Below, in pieces: positions 24,971-33,954 of a stretch of DNA of 53,697 bases (positions within the stretch are counted from its first letter, which is position 1; the number at the start of each line of letters is the position of its first letter). The position numbers and the translations under genes were made by a program. Location: contig JAZROQ010000025.1 of assembly GCA_045648765.1 (NCBI GenBank), forward strand, positions 1-53,697. The letters are read 5' to 3'. The stretch is from RGIG3009 sp045648765. Lineage in GTDB: Bacteria > Bacillota > Clostridia > Oscillospirales > Acutalibacteraceae. The notes under the pieces are model-generated. The model had not been told where the DNA came from. It saw only the letters and a program-made list of their open reading frames with translations, and did not search any database.

Positions 24971-26491
24971 TTACCGTTTTACATATAACAGCGGGTCGAC
25001 CAAAACACCGTTTTTAATAACTTCGAAGTGCAAGTGCGGTCCCGTAGAATAACCGGTGTTCCCCACATTGGCAATGTGTTGTCCTTGCGCCACACGGTCG
25101 CCCGTTTCGACATACAGTTTACTGCAATGGGCATACCGCGTTTTAAAACCGTTACCGTGGTCTATAAGGACAAAGAATCCGTAGCTTGGATGTCTGCCCG
25201 CTTCTTCCACCACGCCACCGTCGGACGCGATAATCGGTTTTTTGTCGGTACTGCCGTTGGAGATGTCGATAGCACCGTGGAACGCTCCCCATCGCGAGGC
25301 AAAATGAGAAGAAATTTGTTTGGTATACGGTAACGGCCAAATAAATGTACCGGTAGCCTTACCGTCACCCAGTTCGGTGTTGCCGTTGTATTTTTGGGCA
25401 CCGACTTGTTCCACTTGATGTACCGGTGCCTTGATATATTCGGTACCGACAACTACACGGTATTGTTCTTTGCCGTCAACCGAAATCACCTGCGCATGTA
25501 CCCGCTGACTACCGTTTTTCCCTTTTACTTTTACCACACGGTAGCCAAGCGGTAACGTTTCGGTTTCTTGGATAATGGTTTTGTACGGCGCTTTTTCTAC
25601 ATAGGTGATGTTACGAATCGTTTTTACCGTCAAGGTAGAGATATACGAACGCATAGAATCTTGGCTGACAAAAGCAGATTCCGGATACAAACCGCTAACC
25701 ACCGAAACTTTGGGTAAAAAGTCGGTTGTTACACCTTCTTCGGTGGGATAACTGCCCAAACGTTCATTCAACAAGCTGTTAACATTGTCTGCAAGCGGCA
25801 ACGTTCCGTGAAATGTGCCGTCAACATATAAACCCGCACCATGTTGAACACGATCACCCATGGATTCCAAAATGCGGTTACTGACTTCCTGTTCTTTAAG
25901 CACTGAGGTTTCACCCAAAAGGGATACCGTCAGTTGAGGGGATTGCTCAATCTTAAACGATTCGTCTGCGTCAATCACTGTTTCTCGTATCAATGCGACA
26001 GCATTGGTATACGTGTTTTCATTGGCAATATATCCAATGGAATTACCTTCGTATTCCAGTGCCAAAGCGTAGTCCGATGTTTTCCAAAAATGCACATTGG
26101 TAACAAGCAACACCAATGCCAAAGCCGGTGCAGCGATGTTAAACAACGTTCGAAACAGTTTTTTGTATCGTTTTACCGCCACGAACGGCAACCGTACCAA
26201 CTGAAACAAGCGCTGACGAAGTATCGATAATTTGCCGGCCTGTTTAGCCAAACGGATTTCTTGCCATAAGCGGCAAATTTCTTTGAATCCTTCGCGCAAA
26301 AAACGCAATAAAACAACATCTGCCACGCGACAAAAACCACGCCAAAGAGGTGCCCACAACATACGCGTAAAGCGTACGGTTGCTTTGAGACACCGCACAG
26401 AACGAATGCCGACAATGTACGCAATGCGATAAGCAATATCCCACCATTTTTCCAAGTCTTTTTTTGTTTTTTGCCAATCTATTGGTTGCAC
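24971..26491 (-). CDS. membrane-anchored M23 metallopeptidase with G5 domain
   Basis: Predicted cell-wall endopeptidase, 506 residues. Residues 1-114 are basic and hydrophobic-patched and probably cytosolic; one membrane helix spans about 115-132; a G5 domain lies at about 289-362; the LytM/M23 domain is at 393-500 with zinc ligands His405, Asp409 and His489 (HLH motif), so it looks catalytically intact. GTG start with GAGGTGAG upstream. The long N-terminal cytosolic part is not typical of the SpoIIQ/LytM class and I do not know its role. Its own promoter lies at 26525-26553. Confidence 0.87.
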   Translation of the reverse strand: MQPIDWQKTKKDLEKWWDIAYRIAYIVGIRSVRCLKATVRFTRMLWAPLWRGFCRVADVVLLRFLREGFKEICRLWQEIRLAKQAGKLSILRQRLFQLVRLPFVAVKRYKKLFRTLFNIAAPALALVLLVTNVHFWKTSDYALALEYEGNSIGYIANENTYTNAVALIRETVIDADESFKIEQSPQLTVSLLGETSVLKEQEVSNRILESMGDRVQHGAGLYVDGTFHGTLPLADNVNSLLNERLGSYPTEEGVTTDFLPKVSVVSGLYPESAFVSQDSMRSYISTLTVKTIRNITYVEKAPYKTIIQETETLPLGYRVVKVKGKNGSQRVHAQVISVDGKEQYRVVVGTEYIKAPVHQVEQVGAQKYNGNTELGDGKATGTFIWPLPYTKQISSHFASRWGAFHGAIDISNGSTDKKPIIASDGGVVEEAGRHPSYGFFVLIDHGNGFKTRYAHCSKLYVETGDRVAQGQHIANVGNTGYSTGPHLHFEVIKNGVLVDPLLYVKR

Positions 26492-26524
26492 GGTATCTCA
26501 CCTCACTTTCACAAAATCCAAATT

Positions 26525-26553
26525 ATTATAACAGAAAGCTGTCAAAATTGCAA
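26525..26553 (-). promoter_or_regulatory. promoter of the M23 peptidase gene
   Basis: Minus strand TTGCAA at 26553-26548, 17-bp spacer, TATAAT at 26530-26525. Confidence 0.7.
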
Positions 26554-26566
26554 GTTTTAGCAACTT

Positions 26567-27442
26567 TTAACACAAACCGTGCTGCTGTAAGCAGTGTTGC
26601 ATGTCCTCAGGGAGCGGTGCTTTGAGTGTGATTTTTTCGTTAGTTATCGGGTGGCAAAAGCTCATACTTTCACAGTGCAAAGCGTGGCGCGGCATCACTT
26701 CGGTGTCGGTTCCGTACATGGTATCTCCCGCAAGGGGAAACCCGAACCACGACATATGCACACGGATTTGGTGTGTCCTGCCGGTTTCCAAACGCAAACG
26801 TACCAGTGTCACCTTGCCATCGCTTCTTAAAGCTTCGTAATGCGTGACACTTTCTTTACCGCCCTCTCCCACTTCGCGGGTAATGCAGCACCCTTCTTTA
26901 ATACGTATGGGTTGGTTTATCGTTCCGCTTCCCGCCAAGTTACCAAGCACAATGGCAAGATACGTTTTTTCCACTTTGCCCACCATTGAGTAGGCAAAAT
27001 GAGAATTTTTGGCTATCAAAAGCAAACCGCTGGTGTTGCGGTCCAGTCGATTGGTCGGTCGAAATGAACCCGCTTCCCCTTTTCGTTCATAGTAACCTAC
27101 CACCGCATTTGCCAACGTCGGTTCAGGTTTCCCGGCCGAGGGATGAACCGCCAAATACGGCGGTTTATTCACAACGAGCAGCGAATCATCTTCATATACG
27201 ACCGAAAGCGGTAAATCGGCGCCTTCAATGTGCACCTCGTCTTCGGGGAACGACAAGCAAACAACGTCGCCCCCGGCAACGCGGTCGATAGTACGACGAA
27301 GCTCACCACCCACGGTGATGCCGTTTTCGGTATGCTTTAAGCGGACAACCATGCGCCACGAAAGACCGCAGCCTTGCCGCAAAAAGGTTTGTATTGTCCC
27401 GCCGTCATACTCAAACGGCACAGTAAACAAAAGTTGTTTCAT
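26567..27442 (-). CDS. RluA-family pseudouridine synthase
   Basis: Isomerises specific uridines in rRNA or tRNA. 291 residues with an S4-like N-terminal region (about 15-60) and the catalytic domain containing NRLDRNTSGLL, where Asp134 is the nucleophile. The family consensus is HRLDxxTSG; here the first residue is Asn. RluD-like in domain order, but the target base cannot be assigned from sequence. Divergent from metG. Confidence 0.92.
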   Translation of the reverse strand: MKQLLFTVPFEYDGGTIQTFLRQGCGLSWRMVVRLKHTENGITVGGELRRTIDRVAGGDVVCLSFPEDEVHIEGADLPLSVVYEDDSLLVVNKPPYLAVHPSAGKPEPTLANAVVGYYERKGEAGSFRPTNRLDRNTSGLLLIAKNSHFAYSMVGKVEKTYLAIVLGNLAGSGTINQPIRIKEGCCITREVGEGGKESVTHYEALRSDGKVTLVRLRLETGRTHQIRVHMSWFGFPLAGDTMYGTDTEVMPRHALHCESMSFCHPITNEKITLKAPLPEDMQHCLQQHGLC

Positions 27443-27459
27443 AGGTCACCTCTGCGCTT

Positions 27460-27488
27460 ATTATAAAGTTTTATAAAGAAAATTGCAA
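27460..27488 (-). promoter_or_regulatory. promoter of the pseudouridine synthase gene
   Basis: Minus strand TTGCAA at 27488-27483, 17-bp spacer, TATAAT at 27465-27460. Confidence 0.7.
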
Positions 27489-27506
27489 GTTTGCCAAAGG
27501 AAAGAC

Positions 27507-27534
27507 TTGTTTTTTTACCGAAATCTGCTAAAAT
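27507..27534 (+). promoter_or_regulatory. probable promoter of metG
   Basis: TTGTTT at 27507-27512 and TAAAAT at 27529-27534, 16-bp spacer. The 123-bp metG upstream region has no T-box. Confidence 0.5.
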
Positions 27535-27565
27535 AAAATACGTATACCAAAAAGGAGGCATTTCC

Positions 27566-29500
27566 ATGGAAAAGGAAAAGTTTTATATTACCACTGCCAT
27601 TGCCTATACTTCGCGTAAACCGCATATCGGCAATGCTTATGATATTGTGTTGGCTGACACGATTGCTCGGTACAAACGAATGCAAGGATACGACGTGCAT
27701 TTTTTGACCGGTTCGGATGAACACGGACAAAAAATTCAACAATATGCCGAAGAACAAGGGATTTCCCCCAAAGAATACGTCGACGGCATTGCCGCACAAA
27801 TCAAAGACGTGTGGGATACCTTAAACACCTCGTACGACCGTTTTATCCGCACCACCGACGCCGACCACGAAGCGTCCGTGCAAGCAATTTTTAAAAAATT
27901 GTACGAACAAGGCGACATTTACAAAGGCGAATACGAAGGGAAATATTGCGTACCGTGCGAATCGTTCTTTACCGCTTCGCAAATCGTTGACGGAAAATGC
28001 CCCGACTGCGGACGCGATGTGGTGGATGCCAAGGAAGAAGCGTATTTTTTACGTCTTTCCAAATATCAAGATCGTTTGATGCAATATTACGAGGAAAAAC
28101 CCGCATTTTTCCAACCGGAATCCCGCCGCAATGAAATGATTAACAACTTTTTAAAGCCGGGACTTTCCGACCTTTGTGTTTCGCGCACTTCGTTTACGTG
28201 GGGTATCCCCGTGGAATTCGACCCCAAACACGTTACTTATGTGTGGTTGGATGCGCTTTCCAACTATATCACGGGTATTGGCTATCATCCCGACGGCAGC
28301 AGTGACTTGTACAAACATTACTGGCCGGCAGATTTGCATGTGATTGGCAAAGACATCGTGCGGTTCCACACCATTTATTGGCCGATTATTTTGATGGCGC
28401 TTGGTGAGCCGTTGCCCAAACAAGTGTTGGGACATCCGTGGTTGCTTTCGGGCGAAGATAAGATGAGCAAATCCAAAGGCAACGTGTTGTATGCCGATGA
28501 TTTGGCCAAAAAATTCAGCACCGATGCGGTGCGGTATTATCTGCTTTCGGAAATTCCGTTTGCACAAGACGGCACCATTACGTATGAAAGTTTCTTAAAC
28601 CTTTACAACGCCGACCTTGCCAATACGCTTGGCAATTTGGTCAACCGCAGCATTGCCATGACCAACAAATATTTTGGCGGTACGGTGCGCAAAACAGCTG
28701 TGGTAGGCAGTGAGTTTGATGCCGATTTGCTGAAAACCGCCGAGGAAACCGTTGCCCGCTTTGGCGAATTGATGGATGCTTACCGCAACGCTGACGCTGC
28801 GCACACCGTGATGGCACTTGCCAAACGTTGCAACAAGTATATTGACGAAACCACACCGTGGGTACTCGCAAAAGCACAAGAAAACTTACCGCAACTGGAA
28901 ACGGTGTTATACAACCTGCTCGAATGTATTCGCATTTTGGCAACGTGCTTAACACCATTCTTGCCCGAAACGGCACAAAAGATTTTTGCGCAATTGCAAG
29001 TGGCACAACCCGACAACGCGTTGTGTGATTTGGCATTTGGCACCGCTGCTTCCTACACCGTGGGGACACCCGAACCGTTGTTTGCCCGCGTCGACGTGGA
29101 AAAAGTGTTGGCAGAACTGCAAGCCGAAAGTGCAGCTGAGGAAGAACCCGAAGAAGAAAAAACAGTAGCTTTCCTTTCGGAAATCGGTATTGACGACTTT
29201 GCCAAAGTGGATTTGCGCGTTGCCCAAGTGGTAGATTGCGAACCTGTGAAAAAGTCAAAAAAATTGTTGCGCCTTACCTTAAACGACGGCAGCGGTACGC
29301 CCCGCATTGTTGCTTCGGGTATTTCGCAATGGTACAAACCCGAAGATTTAAAAGGCCGCAATGTGGTTGTGGTTGCCAACTTGAAACCCGCCGTATTGTG
29401 CGGTGTGGAAAGCCGCGGCATGATTTTGGCAGCCGATGACGGCGACGCCGCCAAAGTCATTTTTGTGGACGGCATAAAACCCGGCAGCCAAATCCATTGA
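27566..29500 (+). CDS. metG: methionyl-tRNA synthetase
   Basis: Charges tRNA-Met. 644 residues: class I catalytic domain with HIGN at 20-23 and KMSKS near residue 300, a zinc-binding insert (CVPCESFF...CPDCGRD), the anticodon-binding helical domain, and a C-terminal EMAP/Trbp111-type tRNA-binding domain starting near FAKVDLRVAQV. ATG 27566 follows GGAGG by seven bases; an earlier in-frame start at 27491 has none. tatD starts 12 bp after its stop. Confidence 0.97.
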   Translation: MEKEKFYITTAIAYTSRKPHIGNAYDIVLADTIARYKRMQGYDVHFLTGSDEHGQKIQQYAEEQGISPKEYVDGIAAQIKDVWDTLNTSYDRFIRTTDADHEASVQAIFKKLYEQGDIYKGEYEGKYCVPCESFFTASQIVDGKCPDCGRDVVDAKEEAYFLRLSKYQDRLMQYYEEKPAFFQPESRRNEMINNFLKPGLSDLCVSRTSFTWGIPVEFDPKHVTYVWLDALSNYITGIGYHPDGSSDLYKHYWPADLHVIGKDIVRFHTIYWPIILMALGEPLPKQVLGHPWLLSGEDKMSKSKGNVLYADDLAKKFSTDAVRYYLLSEIPFAQDGTITYESFLNLYNADLANTLGNLVNRSIAMTNKYFGGTVRKTAVVGSEFDADLLKTAEETVARFGELMDAYRNADAAHTVMALAKRCNKYIDETTPWVLAKAQENLPQLETVLYNLLECIRILATCLTPFLPETAQKIFAQLQVAQPDNALCDLAFGTAASYTVGTPEPLFARVDVEKVLAELQAESAAEEEPEEEKTVAFLSEIGIDDFAKVDLRVAQVVDCEPVKKSKKLLRLTLNDGSGTPRIVASGISQWYKPEDLKGRNVVVVANLKPAVLCGVESRGMILAADDGDAAKVIFVDGIKPGSQIH

Positions 29501-29512
29501 GCGTGACGTACT

Positions 29513-30274
29513 ATGTCTATTTTTGATTCACACGCCCATTATTTGGACGAATCCTTTGATAATGACCGCGACACCTTACTGGCTGAGTTATTCCAAAATG
29601 GGGTGTGCGGTATTGTAGAGGGTTCCACCTGTGCCGACAGCGCCGCCAAGGCAGTGGAACTTGCGCACCGTTACCCGCAGTTTTTTGCCACGGTGGGTAT
29701 CCACCCCGAAGAAGCGAAACACGCCAAAGATGAAGATTTGGAAACGTTGCGCCGTCTTGCCACCGATAAAAAGACAGTGGCTGTTGGTGAAATCGGTTTG
29801 GATTACCACTACGAAGACGGTTGCCCGCGCGACAAGCAAAAACAGTGGTTTTGCCGTCAATTGGAACTGGCAAAAGAATGCGGATTGCCTGTGGTTATCC
29901 ACGACCGCGACGCGCACGAGGACACGCTTTCTTTTTTGAAGCAATACCAACCGCGTGGTGTGGTGCACTGCTTTTCGGGCAGTGTGGAGATGGCAAACGA
30001 AATTGTTAAATTGGGAATGTATATTGGCATTGGCGGTGTGGTAACGTTTAAAAACGCGCGCAAACTCACCGAGGTTGCCGCAACAATTCCCGCCGACCGT
30101 TTCCTTTTGGAAACCGATGCCCCCTACCTTTCGCCTGAACCGTTCCGCGGTAAACGATGCGATTCTTCAAAAATCATTTATACCGCCGCCGCCATTGCCG
30201 CTTTGCGCGGCGTGAGCACCGAAACGGTACTGCAATGGGGCGAGCAAAACGCGCGTGCGCTATACAATCTATAA
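29513..30274 (+). CDS. tatD: TatD-family metal-dependent DNase
   Basis: 253-residue TIM-barrel hydrolase of the TatD family. Metal ligands visible as DSHAHY (His7, His9), Glu in VGEIGLDYH, His in VIHDRD, His in VVHCFSG and Asp in LETDAPYL. Probably co-transcribed with metG, an arrangement common in Bacillota. Ribosome site is weak, suggesting coupling to metG. Confidence 0.94.
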   Translation: MSIFDSHAHYLDESFDNDRDTLLAELFQNGVCGIVEGSTCADSAAKAVELAHRYPQFFATVGIHPEEAKHAKDEDLETLRRLATDKKTVAVGEIGLDYHYEDGCPRDKQKQWFCRQLELAKECGLPVVIHDRDAHEDTLSFLKQYQPRGVVHCFSGSVEMANEIVKLGMYIGIGGVVTFKNARKLTEVAATIPADRFLLETDAPYLSPEPFRGKRCDSSKIIYTAAAIAALRGVSTETVLQWGEQNARALYNL

Positions 30275-30280
30275 ATTTTT

Positions 30281-30311
30281 ATTCCCTGCTTTTTGGCAGG
30301 GAATATTTTTT
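30281..30311 (+). terminator. terminator after tatD
   Basis: ATTCCCTGC (30281-30289) pairs with GCAGGGAAT (30296-30304), followed by ATTTTTTT. Confidence 0.9.
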
Positions 30312-30323
30312 TGCAAAAAGGTA

Positions 30324-30352
30324 TTGACAAGCAAATTTTGGCATGGTATATT
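30324..30352 (+). promoter_or_regulatory. promoter of the GntR-ABC operon
   Basis: TTGACA at 30324-30329, 17-bp spacer, TATATT at 30347-30352. Confidence 0.85.
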
Positions 30353-30354
30353 CT

Positions 30355-30381
30355 AGGTGTACCACGGTGAATAGTACACCT
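30355..30381. promoter_or_regulatory. inverted-repeat operator of the YtrA-type regulator
   Basis: AGGTGTAC (30355-30362) and GTACACCT (30374-30381) form a perfect 8-bp inverted repeat with an 11-bp spacer at the expected transcription start. Its place just after the -10 suits auto-repression by the GntR protein encoded next. Confidence 0.7.
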
Positions 30382-30413
30382 AATTCACCAAGCGAAAAAG
30401 AAGGAGGCTCGTT

Positions 30414-30794
30414 ATGTTTCATATTGACCCGCTGTCGCGAAAGCCGGTGTATGAACAATTGATTGAGCAGTTGGAAAAGTTTGTGCTGACCGATTTGCTC
30501 CCCGCAGAATCGCAGTTGCCGTCGGTGCGCAGTTTGTCGCTCGAATTGTCGATTAACCCCAACACGATTCAAAAAGCGTATTCCGAACTGGACGTGCGCG
30601 GTATTATTTATTCCGTGCCGGGGATTGGTTGCTTTGTTTCCAAAGATGCCAAGGAGTTGTTGTTGGAACAAAGCCGCCGCAAATTAACGCAATTGCACAC
30701 ACTGGTCAGCGAGTTGGCACTTGCCGGCGTGCCAACGGAAGAAGTAATAGAATGTGTACGCAACGCTTACAAAGAAAGAGGTGTCAGTTTATGA
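30414..30794 (+). CDS. GntR-family transcriptional regulator, YtrA subfamily
   Basis: 126-residue repressor with a winged helix-turn-helix at about residues 10-78 (PVYEQLIEQLEKFVL, LPSVRSLSLELSINPNTIQKAY) and only a short C-terminal dimerisation tail, which defines the YtrA subgroup. GGAGG lies upstream. It overlaps the ABC ATPase gene by ATGA. In B. subtilis, YtrA controls an ABC system induced by some cell-wall antibiotics; the signal here is unknown. Confidence 0.92.
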   Translation: MFHIDPLSRKPVYEQLIEQLEKFVLTDLLPAESQLPSVRSLSLELSINPNTIQKAYSELDVRGIIYSVPGIGCFVSKDAKELLLEQSRRKLTQLHTLVSELALAGVPTEEVIECVRNAYKERGVSL

Positions 30795-31693
30795 TTCAAA
30801 CACATGGTCTTACCAAACGATTTGATGATTTTGTAGCCTTAGATGACATTTCCTGCACCATACCGCAAGGATGCATTTATGGCATGGTCGGCTCGAACGG
30901 TGCAGGGAAATCCACGTTTTTGCGCGTGCTTTCGGGCATTTACCGTGCTGACAGCGGCAGTGTTACCTTTGATGACGAGCCGATTTACGAAAACCCGCAC
31001 AAAAAGGCGGAAATTGCTTTTGTCCCCGATGGGTTATTTTTCCTTAGCGGTGCTAACATGAACCGTATGGCAAAACTGTATGCCGCGATTCATCACGATT
31101 TTGACAATGCCCGCTTTGAGCAGTTAACCAAGCTTTTCGGGCTTAACCCGCAAAAGAATTTGAACACCTTTTCCAAAGGTATGAAACGGCAAGCCGCCAC
31201 CATTTTAGCGCTTTCGGCACATCCGCAATACATCTTTTTTGACGAAACGTTTGATGGCTTGGACCCTGTTATGCGCCATACCGTAAAAAACTTGATTTGC
31301 GAAGAAGTGTTGGAACACAATGCCACTGCGATTATTACCTCGCATTCTCTGCGGGAACTGGAAGACACGTGCGACCAACTCGCTTTGTTGCACAAAGGCG
31401 GTCTTGTTTTGGAAAGCGATATTCAAAACTTGAAAACCTCGCTGTTTAAGGTACAAATTGCTTTTTCGCACGAATTTGGCGAAGCGGATTTTGGCATGTT
31501 GGAAGTGCTAAACTTTGTCAAGCGCGGTTCGGTTGCCAATTTGATTGTGCGCGGCAACCGCGACGAAACCGTGGCAAAGCTTTCGGAACTGTCGCCCATT
31601 TTGCTCGATGTGTTGCCGCTTTCGCTTGAAGAAGTGTTTACGTATGAGATGGAAGCGCTCGGCTACACTGCCGGCGGTATGTTGGAGGTGTAA
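30791..31693 (+). CDS. ABC transporter ATP-binding protein, YtrB-like
   Basis: 300-residue ATPase. Walker A GSNGAGKST at 34-42; signature NTFSKGMKRQAA, a variant seen in ABC-2 exporters; Walker B YIFFDETFDGLDP; H-loop TSHSLRELEDTCD. The C-terminal part after residue 220 fits exporter ATPases. I use ATG 30791, overlapping the regulator stop, not the upstream start inside the regulator gene. Works with the following permease. Confidence 0.92.
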   Translation: MIQTHGLTKRFDDFVALDDISCTIPQGCIYGMVGSNGAGKSTFLRVLSGIYRADSGSVTFDDEPIYENPHKKAEIAFVPDGLFFLSGANMNRMAKLYAAIHHDFDNARFEQLTKLFGLNPQKNLNTFSKGMKRQAATILALSAHPQYIFFDETFDGLDPVMRHTVKNLICEEVLEHNATAIITSHSLRELEDTCDQLALLHKGGLVLESDIQNLKTSLFKVQIAFSHEFGEADFGMLEVLNFVKRGSVANLIVRGNRDETVAKLSELSPILLDVLPLSLEEVFTYEMEALGYTAGGMLEV

Positions 31694-31696
31694 GAA

Positions 31697-33838
31697 ATGA
31701 AAAAATCGTTTTTCAGTGCTCGTTTGTATGTTGACGGCTTAAAGCAATTACGCCTCATTGGGATTTTGAGCATGATTGCCATCAATTTGCTTGGTGTATT
31801 GCAACCGATCTTACGGTGGCTGGACGGCGGAAACTTTATCATTCGACCGGTCAACTTTTTGGAAATGAATCCGCTGATTGTGCTGGTGTTTTGCGGGGTT
31901 GCACCGCTGATGACATTGTCACTGTTTTCGTTTTTGAACAAGCGGGATGCTTCGGACTTATATCACGCTATTCCCGCTACGCGGCCTTGTTTGTTTGTTA
32001 GTTTTTTTGCCGCAATTGCCACGTGGCTGGCAATCGTTACCGCTGCTTCCGTTTTGCTTACTACCGCGGCGCACGCGTTGTTCCCCATGCTATACAGCAT
32101 TAACTATGCCAACGTGTTGCTGACGGCTTTTAACGCATTGGCGGGTGGGTTGTCGATTGCCGCGGCAGTTGCGATTGCCATGTCGGTGACCGGCACGGTG
32201 CTTACCAACGTTTTGGTTTCTTTGCTGATTATCTTTTTGCCTCGCTTGGTGCTTCACTTGATCACCGAAGAGGTACAAAATGCCTTTTTGTTGGTAAGGG
32301 ATTTAACCATTTCGCCGTTGTTGGACGTTAAATTCAACGTTCCTGTGGGAATGGTGTTCCAAGTGTTTTTCGGCGGTAATTTAGACTCGCTTTCCACCCT
32401 TTCTTGCGGACTTTACACGTTTGTGCTAGCTTTGGTGTACTTTGCCTTGGCATTGTTCTTGTTCACCCGCCGTACAAGCGAAAGTGCCGACAAAGCAGCC
32501 CCCAACCGTTATTGGCAAGGATTATACCGCTTGTTGGTAGGCGCGGTGTTATCGTCGATCGCTACCATTGGTTTTTGTTCCACCTTCATTGCGGGATACA
32601 ACTCTTATTCTTGGGAATTTTTCTTTGTTATGTACTTGGTTTCGGTGTTGCTGATGCCGGTGTTTGATATTATCACCACTCGCCGCATCAAAGGATTGTT
32701 GCGCCGCAGTTTGACAAGCGTTTTGCTTTTGGTGGTTATCAACGTGGGGTTATTTGGTATCACTTATGGAACGTATCATGCGGTTTCCTCTTATCTTCCC
32801 CAAGCGGAAGAAATCACCTCGGTGCGGTTGTTGGGGGCGGGCGAACCCGTTTCGATTGATGACACCCCCGATTATTTTGATTCCAAACTTGCTAAAGTGG
32901 AACTGACCGACCAAAAAGTGCGTGAATTAGTGGCATCCCGTTTGCAGTATTCGGCAGAATTGGTAAAAAATTCCCATTCTAAATTTTGGGATGCACAACG
33001 TGAAATGGACTATATCCCCGTTGCGATTAAACAAAACGGCATCACCCGCAAGCGTCGCATTTTGATTACCAAAGACGAGGAACGCATTTTATCCACCGCA
33101 CTTTCCGAAGTGGAAGGGCTTGAGAAAATTTATACCACACTCCCCCCTGCTTCAAATTTAGGTTTCATTTATTTTTCTTCCGAAGAGGGTTTCCACCTTA
33201 CCGATGCCAAGCAAAAAAATGAGTTTTACCAAACGTTGTGCAATGAAGTGGCACAAATTGGGTTTGAAAAATGGTATGCGCTGTTACAAGGCAACAAACT
33301 GATGCAAGTCAAAGAAAAATACGAAGCCGTCCCTGTTGAAAGCATTTGCACGTTCCTTGCCCAAGCGTACGAAGGAAGTCGTTGGTATCAACTAGGCATA
33401 CCGCTTTCTCCCGAAGTGCTACCGAAAACGTGTGCCAAATATATTGAATTGCACACCGGAATGCGGCAGCAAGGCAACAATTTTAACAAGCCCTTAACCT
33501 TGCTTTCGGGTGAAAACTTGTTGGACGTAAGTTACCTTTCTTCTTCTTACTTTGGTTTTAACAGTGAATACGGTAATCTTTCGTTGTATTTATACGACAA
33601 CGATTACAAACTCTACGAAGACCAAATCAAAGAATGGGCACAAAACATGCCAAACGAAACGGTAACCGATGTCACCAAACCGTTTATATACTTGTGCATA
33701 TCTGCGGTAGAGGAAGAAACTGACTCGGAGGGTTATACCTACAAAAATCACATGGTCTACGATTCCTATTATCCTTGCGAACAGTTACCCACATGGTTTA
33801 TTCAATATCTTGAAAACCTTGACGAAAGTAAAGACTAA
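31697..33838 (+). CDS. large ABC-2-like permease with C-terminal soluble domain
   Basis: 713-residue membrane protein starting 3 bp after the ATPase gene. About nine hydrophobic segments occupy residues 20-358 (for example FFAAIATWLAIVTAASVLL and TSVLLLVVINVGLFGITYG); a hydrophilic domain of about 350 residues follows, rich in charged and aromatic residues, with no family I recognise. The operon layout (YtrA regulator, ATPase, permease) points to an envelope-stress or antimicrobial-sensing transporter, which is inference. Confidence 0.83.
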   Translation: MKKSFFSARLYVDGLKQLRLIGILSMIAINLLGVLQPILRWLDGGNFIIRPVNFLEMNPLIVLVFCGVAPLMTLSLFSFLNKRDASDLYHAIPATRPCLFVSFFAAIATWLAIVTAASVLLTTAAHALFPMLYSINYANVLLTAFNALAGGLSIAAAVAIAMSVTGTVLTNVLVSLLIIFLPRLVLHLITEEVQNAFLLVRDLTISPLLDVKFNVPVGMVFQVFFGGNLDSLSTLSCGLYTFVLALVYFALALFLFTRRTSESADKAAPNRYWQGLYRLLVGAVLSSIATIGFCSTFIAGYNSYSWEFFFVMYLVSVLLMPVFDIITTRRIKGLLRRSLTSVLLLVVINVGLFGITYGTYHAVSSYLPQAEEITSVRLLGAGEPVSIDDTPDYFDSKLAKVELTDQKVRELVASRLQYSAELVKNSHSKFWDAQREMDYIPVAIKQNGITRKRRILITKDEERILSTALSEVEGLEKIYTTLPPASNLGFIYFSSEEGFHLTDAKQKNEFYQTLCNEVAQIGFEKWYALLQGNKLMQVKEKYEAVPVESICTFLAQAYEGSRWYQLGIPLSPEVLPKTCAKYIELHTGMRQQGNNFNKPLTLLSGENLLDVSYLSSSYFGFNSEYGNLSLYLYDNDYKLYEDQIKEWAQNMPNETVTDVTKPFIYLCISAVEEETDSEGYTYKNHMVYDSYYPCEQLPTWFIQYLENLDESKD

Positions 33839-33845
33839 CGATATG

Positions 33846-33874
33846 ACGACAGCACCGAAATTCGGTGCTGTCGT
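33846..33874 (+). terminator. hairpin after the permease gene
   Basis: Perfect 14-bp inverted repeat ACGACAGCACCGAA/TTCGGTGCTGTCGT eight bases after the stop, followed only by TTTACG, so termination may be partial. Confidence 0.65.
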
Positions 33875-33894
33875 TTTACGTCGCGCGGCTGTAC

Positions 33895-33923
33895 TTGCTT
33901 TTTTTGAAAAAAGTTTGTATAAT
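33895..33923 (+). promoter_or_regulatory. promoter of the phosphoglucomutase gene
   Basis: TTGCTT at 33895-33900, 17-bp spacer, TATAAT at 33918-33923. Confidence 0.65.
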
Positions 33924-33954
33924 GGGGTTTATCAAAACGATAGGGAGCGTTCTT

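Noticed and set aside
27443..27565. T-box or SAM riboswitch before metG
   Set aside because: Only 123 bp of divergent promoter sequence, with no T-box core or S-box motif.
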